From Bacillota bacterium (lineage in GTDB: Bacteria; Bacillota; Dethiobacteria; Dethiobacterales; Dethiobacteraceae), in NCBI GenBank assembly GCA_012800215.1, contig JAAZJT010000128.1:1-29787 (forward strand): a stretch of 29,787 nt of DNA, given 5' to 3'. Made by a program: the position numbers and the translations under genes. The notes beneath the pieces are model-generated. The model did no database searches, had not been told where the DNA came from, and saw nothing but the letters and a program-made list of their open reading frames with translations. Below are positions 24,520 through 29,787 of the stretch, piece by piece. Numbering within the stretch: position 1 is the first letter of the stretch; every line of letters starts with the position of its first letter.

Positions 24520-24846
24520 ATGGTTGGTTTTAAGCACCTTTGCCGCTACTGTGATAAGCTTGTGCCGGCAAATGCAAATGTTTGCCCTTTCTGCGGCAAA
24601 GTTAATCCGGTTGGAAAGCTAAGGTGCCCAAAATGCAGAAACCCTGTGGAAAAAGGTTGGTATGCCTGTAGTCATTGTGGGCTTAGACTGGAAATAATCT
24701 GTCCACAATGCGGGGAAAAGACATTTTTAAGTGATTATTGCAGCCATTGTGATGCACGTTTAGTAGTGGTATGCAAAAATAAGAAATGTAAGACTGAACA
24801 GGCTCCCATAGCAGATACCTGCGTTAAATGCGGACGTCCTTTATAA
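24520..24846 (+). CDS. Small protein made of repeated zinc ribbons
   Basis: A 108-residue protein built almost entirely from cysteine pairs: CRYC, CPFC, CPKC, CSHC, CPQC, CSHC, CKNKKC and CVKC, which would fold as four zinc ribbons (seven CxxC knuckles and one CX4C). No catalytic domain is visible. Such modules commonly bind RNA, DNA or a protein partner. GAAAGGAGAG gives the start at 24520. It stands between the duplicated-domain protein and another zinc-ribbon protein in an apparent operon. It could be an adaptor of a complex formed by the three products; that is inference. Confidence 0.85.
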   Translation: MVGFKHLCRYCDKLVPANANVCPFCGKVNPVGKLRCPKCRNPVEKGWYACSHCGLRLEIICPQCGEKTFLSDYCSHCDARLVVVCKNKKCKTEQAPIADTCVKCGRPL

Positions 24847-24869
24847 AATTATATAGTAGGAGGGAAAAT

Positions 24870-25535
24870 ATGGCTTTGCAACCTTTTACCAGTAACTTTG
24901 CCGATAATAGTACTGAGGCTGGTTTTCAGTTTACTTTCTATTGTGATTTATGTCGTGAAGGTTATAAAACTAAGTTTATTGAAAGTAAGTCATATAAGAA
25001 GGGGCAGCTTTTTAAAAACATCGGACGATTTGTTGGTGCTGCTTCCCATATGGTAGGCAAATATAATCTTGGTTATGGCGTCGAAAGGGGTGCGGATGTT
25101 CTAACAGAGCGTTTTACCGGTATGTCACCAGAATGGCATAAGGAGCATGAAGCTGCATTTGAGTTGGCGCAGAATGAAGCTAAAGAACATTTTTTGCGCT
25201 GTCCGAAGTGCAGAAAATGGGTATGTGAGAATGATTGGAATGAGCAGGAAGGACTTTGTGTTGAAGATGCCCCCCGGCAAAATATTGAAATTGCTTCCGC
25301 CCGTGCAGAAAAAATGGTTAAAGACATCCAGAAAGCAGCTGAGCAGACACAGGTATTTTCCGGGCAAATCGAAAGCAAACAGACAATTTGTGCTCAATGT
25401 GGGAAACCGGCGGGAACAGGTAAATTCTGCACTAACTGTGGAGCCAGCCTTACTTTAATCGAGTGTGAAAGATGTGGGACCAAAAGCCCAGCCGGCACAA
25501 GGTTTTGCGGCGAATGTGGTGCAAGATTGGACTAA
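24870..25535 (+). CDS. Zinc-ribbon protein with a conserved middle domain
   Basis: The frame is open from ATG 24828, which overlaps the previous gene, but TAGGAGGG (24856-24863) points to ATG 24870, giving 221 residues. An N-terminal CDLC knuckle (in FTFYCDLCREGY) probably pairs with CPKC (in FLRCPKCRKWVCENDW) after a glycine-rich helical stretch (GRFVGAASHMVGKYNLGYGVERG). The C-terminal 50 residues are two further zinc ribbons (CAQCGKPAGTGKFCTNCG and CERCGTKSPAGTRFCGECG). There is no membrane segment. The family occurs as uncharacterised zinc-ribbon proteins in Firmicutes as far as I recall. It is the last gene of a three-gene cluster, followed by a terminator. Confidence 0.85.
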   Translation: MALQPFTSNFADNSTEAGFQFTFYCDLCREGYKTKFIESKSYKKGQLFKNIGRFVGAASHMVGKYNLGYGVERGADVLTERFTGMSPEWHKEHEAAFELAQNEAKEHFLRCPKCRKWVCENDWNEQEGLCVEDAPRQNIEIASARAEKMVKDIQKAAEQTQVFSGQIESKQTICAQCGKPAGTGKFCTNCGASLTLIECERCGTKSPAGTRFCGECGARLD

Positions 25536-25572
25536 TCACTCTAGCGCCGCGGAGCTTTATAAAAAAGCCTAA

Positions 25573-25613
25573 AGGCTGCTGATGTATAATGTCAGCAGTC
25601 TAAATTTTTTTTT
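25573..25613 (+). terminator. Terminator of the zinc-ribbon cluster
   Basis: AGGCTGCTGA (25573-25582) pairs with TCAGCAGTCT (25592-25601) with one G-T pair, then a run of nine Ts (25605-25613). It closes the 23156-25535 transcript. Confidence 0.88.
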
Positions 25614-25711
25614 GAATGTCCCCTTAGTTCGTTAAGGTATATAAATACTTATAATTGGCAAACTAGATACGAAAACTATAGGCAGATCTTAAAAGAAAGG
25701 AGAACAGCTGA

Positions 25712-25894
25712 GTGAACATTAATCAACAAGAGTTGGAGAATTTGCGTCATTTGATTGGTGCGCATGAAACCGGGGCCAACAAATTGGAAACTTATGCGCA
25801 ACAATGTAGTGATCCGGAAATTAAACAAATGTTTCAGCAGTCGGCAAATAGTGCCCGGCAGACTAAACAAAAATTAATGCAATTTTTAAACTAA
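25712..25894 (+). CDS. Small spore-coat-associated protein (60 residues)
   Basis: A 60-residue helical protein starting at GTG 25712, with AAAGGAG nine bases upstream. The pattern QELENLRHLIGAHETGANKL and YAQQCSDPEIKQMFQQSA is like the short CotF-associated proteins that occur in pairs with spore coat protein genes in Firmicutes. It is expected to be one long helical hairpin. It lies 14 bases before the CotF-like gene, so both are co-transcribed, probably in the mother cell during sporulation. The function of the small partner is unknown. Confidence 0.75.
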   Translation: MNINQQELENLRHLIGAHETGANKLETYAQQCSDPEIKQMFQQSANSARQTKQKLMQFLN

Positions 25895-25908
25895 AAGGAG
25901 GGTACAAA

Positions 25909-26154
25909 TTGCAGGATAAAGATATGGTAAGCGATGTGCTGTCAATGGTTAATGCCAGCCTTTCAAATTATGCCAAGGCAATTGCGGAAGCTGAAAATTC
26001 TCAGCTGCGGCAGACTTTAATCCAGATTAGAAATTCAGATGAACAGTTTCAATTTCAATTAAGCCAAAAAGCTATTCAAAAAGGTTTTTATCAACCGGCA
26101 AAACAGGCTGATCAAAGCGCTATCCAACAATATAGAAGTCAGCTTGGTCAATAA
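25909..26154 (+). CDS. CotF family spore coat protein
   Basis: An 81-residue protein starting at TTG 25909, with AAAGGAGG six bases upstream; an in-frame ATG at 25924 is a weaker alternative. The sequence DKDMVSDVLSMVNASLSNYAKAIAEAEN and the LRQTLIQIRNSDEQFQFQLSQKAIQKGFYQPA segment follow the CotF family pattern, which is a ferritin-like helical hairpin. It is shorter than Bacillus CotF. The presence of the pair is good evidence that the organism forms endospores. A terminator follows directly. Confidence 0.83.
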   Translation: MQDKDMVSDVLSMVNASLSNYAKAIAEAENSQLRQTLIQIRNSDEQFQFQLSQKAIQKGFYQPAKQADQSAIQQYRSQLGQ

Positions 26155-26167
26155 TATTTTTTAAGTT

Positions 26168-26195
26168 AGAACACCGTCATCCACGGTGTTCTTTT
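26168..26195 (+). terminator. Terminator of the coat protein pair
   Basis: AGAACACCGT (26168-26177) pairs perfectly with ACGGTGTTCT (26183-26192) around the loop CATCC, followed by a short T-run (26192-26195). The stem is strong; the T-run is short. Confidence 0.82.
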
Positions 26196-26199
26196 GATT

Positions 26200-26228
26200 G
26201 GGACATACTTACTATTTGGTAGTATAAT
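26200..26228 (+). promoter_or_regulatory. Possible promoter of the pseudouridine synthase operon
   Basis: TATAAT at 26223-26228 has GGGACA 17 bases upstream (26200-26205), a partial -35 match. TACTA and TAGTA, five bases apart, form a small inverted repeat over the spacer. The -10 box is convincing, the -35 box less so. Confidence 0.45.
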
Positions 26229-26287
26229 AAGATGAGGAATACATTTATTTGGAAACATAAGCTGAACTATTTAATGGGGTGTAGCTT

Positions 26288-26983
26288 TTGAAGTATGAGG
26301 TTCCCTTTCTTTTTGAGGATAATCATTTATTAGTAGTAGAAAAACCGGTAAATATGCTCTCGCAAGGAGATATAACAGGAGATCCGGATCTTTTGAATTT
26401 TTTAAAACAAAAATTAAAGGAAAAATACCAGAAACCTGGTAATGTATATTTGGGACTGGTACATCGCTTGGACCGCCCCACGGGTGGAGTAATGGTTTTA
26501 GCCAAGACTTCCAAAGCGGCGGCTCGCCTGACGGCACAAATTAGGAATAATGTGTTTGATAGATATTATTTAGCTATAGTTCATGGTAAGTTAGTGCAAA
26601 AACAAGCTACTTTACTGCATTATTTAAGTAAAAACAAGCAAACTAATATGGTTACAGCTGCTAAACATCAAAGTATGGGAGCTAAAGAAGCAAAACTTAC
26701 TTATCAGGTATTGGAAACTAATAATCACTTTAGCTTAGTTAAAGTTAAACTATATACAGGAAGGGCGCACCAAATCCGTACTCAGTTTGCAGCTATTGGA
26801 CATCCTTTAGTTGGTGATCAGCGTTATGGGCAAAATGTAAATCGTCCGGGTCAGCAACTTGCCCTTTGGGCGCATGCTATTAGCTTTGAGCACCCCACTC
26901 TGAAAAGAAGAATGACTTTTACTAGCTACCCTTCCCAGGTATACCCGTGGGTACAGTTTAATAATATTCTAAAAAAGGAGTGA
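26288..26983 (+). CDS. RluA family rRNA/tRNA pseudouridine synthase
   Basis: A 231-residue enzyme that isomerises uridine in RNA. The catalytic aspartate is in LVHRLDRPTGGVMVLAKT, and the other family motifs are FEDNHLLVVEKPVNMLSQ, RYYLAIVHG, VKVKLYTGRAHQIRTQFAAIGHPLVGDQRYG and LALWAHAISFEHP. It lacks an N-terminal S4 domain, as the short RluA types do. The TTG at 26288 is the best start, with GGGGTG upstream. The substrate base cannot be told from the sequence. Its end carries the ribosome binding site of the following flavodoxin gene, so the two are translated in series. Confidence 0.93.
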   Translation: MKYEVPFLFEDNHLLVVEKPVNMLSQGDITGDPDLLNFLKQKLKEKYQKPGNVYLGLVHRLDRPTGGVMVLAKTSKAAARLTAQIRNNVFDRYYLAIVHGKLVQKQATLLHYLSKNKQTNMVTAAKHQSMGAKEAKLTYQVLETNNHFSLVKVKLYTGRAHQIRTQFAAIGHPLVGDQRYGQNVNRPGQQLALWAHAISFEHPTLKRRMTFTSYPSQVYPWVQFNNILKKE

Positions 26984-26987
26984 GATG

Positions 26988-27491
26988 ATGGATAAGAAAC
27001 TGCTTATTGCGTATTCCTCAAGAACAGGGAATACGGACAAGGTGGCAAAGGCGATTTATGAAGTGCTGAGTGAGCAGGCAGAGATAAAGAAGCTGCCGGA
27101 TGTTAGCAGTGAAAAGTATGACACGGTTGTTATGGGTTACTGGGTTGACAAGGGGACCGCAAATGAAGAATCATTGACTTTTATTAAATCATTGGCAGGT
27201 AAAAAGGTTATTTTGTTTGGTACTTTAGGTGCAGGAGATTATGATGGCTATTATCAGAAAGTGCGTGAAGCAGTAGAAAAGGAACTTCCTGCTGACTGCA
27301 TTTTGCTTGGGCATCAACTCTTCAGGGCTACTTCCATAATGCTTAATAGACTTAGAAAACAGCATGCTGAAAACCCTGATGATCTTGAGATTAAGAAACG
27401 TTTAGAGGATTATGAAAACAATAAACATCGTCCAGATGCAGAGGATTTAAAAAAAGCACAAGAATTTGTGCTTTCCGTGCTGAGAAAATAA
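26988..27491 (+). CDS. Flavodoxin family protein, BilS-like
   Basis: A 167-residue flavodoxin. The FMN phosphate loop is SSRTGNTDKVAKAI near the N-terminus, and MGYWVDKGTANEESLTFIKSL followed by GKKVILFGTLGAGDYDGY strongly recalls the BilS group of anaerobic Firmicutes, which supports bilirubin reductase BilR in gut species. No bilR-like gene is in the window, so its electron partner may differ. The helical C-terminal 60 residues (LRKQHAENPDDLEIKKRLEDYENNKHRPD) are an extension. Two ATGs are adjacent (26985 and 26988); AAAGGAG (26974-26980) is better spaced for the second. It is cotranscribed with the pseudouridine synthase gene. Confidence 0.87.
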   Translation: MDKKLLIAYSSRTGNTDKVAKAIYEVLSEQAEIKKLPDVSSEKYDTVVMGYWVDKGTANEESLTFIKSLAGKKVILFGTLGAGDYDGYYQKVREAVEKELPADCILLGHQLFRATSIMLNRLRKQHAENPDDLEIKKRLEDYENNKHRPDAEDLKKAQEFVLSVLRK

Positions 27492-27501
27492 TTTTTTTCT
27501 G

Positions 27502-27525
27502 GCTTCCCGGTTGGGGAGCTTTTTT
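27502..27525 (+). terminator. Terminator of the flavodoxin gene
   Basis: GCTTCCC (27502-27508) pairs with GGGGAGC (27513-27519) with one T-G pair, followed by six Ts (27520-27525). It lies about 10 bases after the stop. Confidence 0.85.
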
Positions 27526-27697
27526 ATTTAAGTATCAAGAACAATTCTACTGCTTCTGTAAATACAATTTTTATTTGGTCATCTTGATAAGACAGGGGCG
27601 GAAAGGAAAAAGGCAATTTATAAAGAAATAATTGTAGAAGCTTCAAAGTGCGTACAGCAGCAATTCGAAAAGCTGTTGGAATGAGGGGGAAGATTAA

Positions 27698-29047
27698 TTG
27701 AAGAAATTTAAAAAGGCGTTTATTTTCCTGGCTTTTATCCTGATTGGTTATTATTTATTTACCATGTTTGGTCCGCAGCAGTCTTTAGAAATAATTAATT
27801 TTTCTCCTTTGGGTGAAGGTGTAGAGATTAATAGTGTTATTACCCTAGAGCTAGCCGCTGTGCCGGAAAGGAAAAGTCTGGAGGAGCACTTTAGTATTGA
27901 TCCGGAAATTCCCGGGCAACTTGTTATTACTGATACATTGGTTAAGTTTATACCTGATGAGCCTTTTGCATATCAAACGCACTACCGGGTAACTGTCACA
28001 GATGGTATGCGCAGTGAGCAAGGCTCGGTCCTCAAAGAAACCTTTTCTTTTGAATTTGATACAGAAAACCAACCATCGCTGCAGATTATGGCGGTGGGCG
28101 ATATTATGCTGGATCAATTAACAAGGCAAAGGCTTAGGGAATTTGACCCAGCTTATCCTTTTGCCCGGGTCAAAGAGATTTTACAGCAGGGAGATGTGGT
28201 CTTTGCCAATTTAGAGTCACCTATTTCGGGATTAGGCAGACCCTTGCCTGGGAAAAAATATACTTTTTGTGCTGCTCCTTTTTCTGCAAAGAGTCTGGTA
28301 GATGGGGGAATAAACATGGTCTCCCTGGCAAACAACCATATTATGGATTATGGTGAAGAAGCTTTAGCAGAGACTTTGGAAATTTTAGCTGAACACAATA
28401 TTACTTTTGCCGGAGCGGGCTTAAATAAGGATAGTGCGCATGCAGCAGCTGTTTTGGAGGTAAATGGTTATAGGGTCGCTCTGTTGGCTTATACTGATGA
28501 TTTTGCTGTACCAGTCCAATATCGTTCTTTTTGGCAGGCTGCGGAATATAAGCCGGGTGCAGCTCTTTTGCATGATAAAAGTTTGATTAAAGATGACATT
28601 AAACGGGCAAGTGCGGAGGCAGATATTGTTTTAGTTTCGTTTCACTGGGGCAATGAGTACACTTATCAGGTTACAGCCCAGCAGAAAGATCTGGCTCACC
28701 TGGCAGTAGATGCCGGTGCAGACTTGGTACTGGGGCATCACCCGCATGTTCCCCAAGGTGTAGAGGTTTATAACGGGACGCCTATTGTATATAGTCTCAG
28801 TAATTTTGTTTTTTACCCTTTCCCCAGTTATCCCCAAACCCAGGATAGCTTTATTTTGCAGGCAGAATTCCAGGGGGAAGATGTTACAACTCTTAAACTT
28901 ATACCGATTCGCGGGGGTGACAGCCAGCCATATTTGCCACAGGGGCAAAGGCTGCAGACCTTAATAAAGCACCTTTCCCGGCTGCTGGATGAACTTGGCA
29001 CCTCTCACAAAGTAACTAGTGAAAATACAATTGAAATTGATTTATAA
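27698..29047 (+). CDS. CapA-type metallophosphatase with N-terminal Ig-like domain
   Basis: A 449-residue surface protein. Residues about 3-25 form a signal anchor (KKAFIFLAFILIGYYLFTMFG). Residues about 30-125 are a bacterial Ig-like domain of the SbsA/Big_5 type, with the pattern LEIINFSPLGEGVEINSVITL and DTLVKFIPDEPFAYQTHYRVTV. Residues 130-440 are a PGA_cap/CapA catalytic domain: VGDIMLDQ with D135, FANLESP, the N212-N213-H214 triad in LANNHIMDYG, VSFHWGNEY, and LGHHPHVPQGVE. The fold is a calcineurin-like phosphatase tied to poly-gamma-glutamate or cell-envelope polymers; no capB or capC is nearby, so capsule synthesis is not implied. TTG 27698 follows GAGGGGG (27683-27689). Confidence 0.9.
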   Translation: MKKFKKAFIFLAFILIGYYLFTMFGPQQSLEIINFSPLGEGVEINSVITLELAAVPERKSLEEHFSIDPEIPGQLVITDTLVKFIPDEPFAYQTHYRVTVTDGMRSEQGSVLKETFSFEFDTENQPSLQIMAVGDIMLDQLTRQRLREFDPAYPFARVKEILQQGDVVFANLESPISGLGRPLPGKKYTFCAAPFSAKSLVDGGINMVSLANNHIMDYGEEALAETLEILAEHNITFAGAGLNKDSAHAAAVLEVNGYRVALLAYTDDFAVPVQYRSFWQAAEYKPGAALLHDKSLIKDDIKRASAEADIVLVSFHWGNEYTYQVTAQQKDLAHLAVDAGADLVLGHHPHVPQGVEVYNGTPIVYSLSNFVFYPFPSYPQTQDSFILQAEFQGEDVTTLKLIPIRGGDSQPYLPQGQRLQTLIKHLSRLLDELGTSHKVTSENTIEIDL

Positions 29048-29137
29048 AATCCTGTGTAAAAAAAAGAACAATCGGCAAGCGGGCGAAAAAATATTAATAT
29101 AATTACTTAAAAATTAATAAAAAGGAGTTTATTGCAA

Positions 29138-29704
29138 ATGAAAATATGTGTTTTATCGGGCAATCCCAAAAAAGAAGGTTTGTGTCAGTCTGTGATTGAA
29201 GCTGCAAAGAGTGGTGCCAGAGAAGCCGGTGCAGAGGTTGATGAAATCAGGCTCACTGATTATAAGTTAGAGCGCTGCCAGGTTTGCGGAAGCGGCTGGG
29301 GCACTTGCCGGAACGAGAACTACTGTACCTTTGGCGATGATGGTTTTAATGAAGTGAGGGAACGTTTGCAAGCAAGTGATGCTATTATCATTGCTACTCC
29401 TGTTTATTGGGGAGAAGTAACAGAGGTATTAAAAAGTTTTCTGGATCGCTTGCGCAGATGCGAATTTAATCAGGATACAGTATTAAGGAAGAAGCAGGTT
29501 TTACTAATAGCAGTCCCGGGCGGTTCAGGTAACGGATTACTGAGCTGTTTAGGGCAAATGGAACGTTTTTGTCAACATACAGGAGCTATTATCTATGATT
29601 ATTTTGGCGTTAACCGCTGGAATAATGACTATAAAAAAGCAGCAGTTAAAGCTGCCGCTTATGCCCTGGCCAGCGGGAGAAAAAATGGTGATACTGTAAG
29701 TTAG
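29138..29704 (+). CDS. NADPH-dependent FMN reductase family flavoprotein with a cysteine cluster
   Basis: A 188-residue flavodoxin-fold protein. The FMN loop is SGNPKKEGLCQSV, and IIIATPVYWGEVTEVLKSFLDRL is the family's second flavin contact. Between them lies CQVCGSGWGTCRNENYC, a CX2CX6CX5C cluster in the position where iron-sulfur flavoproteins bind a [4Fe-4S] cluster. The spacing differs from the classic CX2CX2CX4-7C, so the cluster is likely but unproven. The frame is open from TTG 29132, but AAAGGAG (29121-29127) fits ATG 29138. It is monocistronic with a terminator after it. It probably transfers electrons between an anaerobic donor and an unknown acceptor. Confidence 0.9.
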   Translation: MKICVLSGNPKKEGLCQSVIEAAKSGAREAGAEVDEIRLTDYKLERCQVCGSGWGTCRNENYCTFGDDGFNEVRERLQASDAIIIATPVYWGEVTEVLKSFLDRLRRCEFNQDTVLRKKQVLLIAVPGGSGNGLLSCLGQMERFCQHTGAIIYDYFGVNRWNNDYKKAAVKAAAYALASGRKNGDTVS

Positions 29705-29720
29705 GATATAATCTTTTTGC

Positions 29721-29757
29721 AAAAAGGCTGTAAAAATTTACGGCCTTTTTTTATTTT
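29721..29757 (+). terminator. Terminator of the FMN reductase gene
   Basis: AAAAAGGCTGTAAA (29721-29734) pairs with TTTACGGCCTTTTT (29737-29750) with one T-G pair, followed by T-rich sequence. The inner pairs must open to form a loop of normal size. Confidence 0.88.
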
Positions 29758-29787
29758 GCTGTGGCAGGTGTGTGACAAGGAACCGTC

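Noticed and set aside
27556..27681. Short open frame ending in KKAIYKEIIVEASKCVQQQ
   Set aside because: It reads somewhat protein-like but has no ATG, GTG or TTG start with a ribosome binding site and no upstream continuation, so it is not reported as a gene.

Overview
The window looks like chromosomal DNA of an endospore-forming, anaerobic Firmicute, most likely a member of the Clostridia or a related class. The support is a CotF-type spore coat gene pair, Gram-positive style AGGAGG ribosome binding sites with frequent GTG/TTG starts, strong T-tract terminators, moderate GC content by eye, and several anaerobe-type flavoproteins. I cannot name the species from sequence alone. No rRNA, tRNA, CRISPR array, insertion sequence or phage gene was seen.

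Layout. (1) 1-2143: end of a polar amino-acid ABC importer (partial binding protein, two permeases); its ATPase is not in the window. (2) 2237-4748, minus strand: a MarR regulator and a multidrug-type ABC exporter, behind a clear promoter that carries two identical palindromes placed for autorepression. (3) 4887-5804: an unrecognised 305-residue protein. (4) 5909-17487: the main accessory block. A divergent regulatory region (7795-8188) separates a minus-strand pair (MalY/PatB-like PLP enzyme, then a YheO/DauR-like regulator) from a long plus-strand operon: RidA, peptide-type binding lipoprotein, two permeases, an M24 Xaa-Pro type peptidase, two ATPases, a second aminotransferase, and a shortened amidohydrolase-like protein that has lost its metal ligands. 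I read this as a self-contained uptake and catabolism system for a small peptide or peptide-like compound, in which PLP enzymes make reactive enamines that RidA removes. (5) 17604-18869: tandem HD/HD-GYP signalling protein. (6) 19123-20706: a GroEL without GroES, CIRCE operator or GGM tail. (7) 20851-21535: a rifampin phosphotransferase/PEP synthase type gene with most of its middle deleted. (8) 21589-22860: DUF503 protein and MurB. (9) 23156-25535: an unusual three-gene cluster, one protein with an internally duplicated domain and two zinc-ribbon proteins. (10) 25712-26154: two small spore coat type genes. (11) 26288-29704: RluA-type pseudouridine synthase, BilS-like flavodoxin, CapA-like phosphatase with an Ig-like domain, and a cysteine-rich FMN reductase type flavoprotein.

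The best candidates for new biology are the peptide/aminotransferase/RidA operon with its amidohydrolase pseudoenzyme, the duplicated-domain plus zinc-ribbon cluster, and the orphan chaperonin. Several annotated starts were moved to a downstream codon because a good ribosome binding site lies between the longest start and the chosen one.
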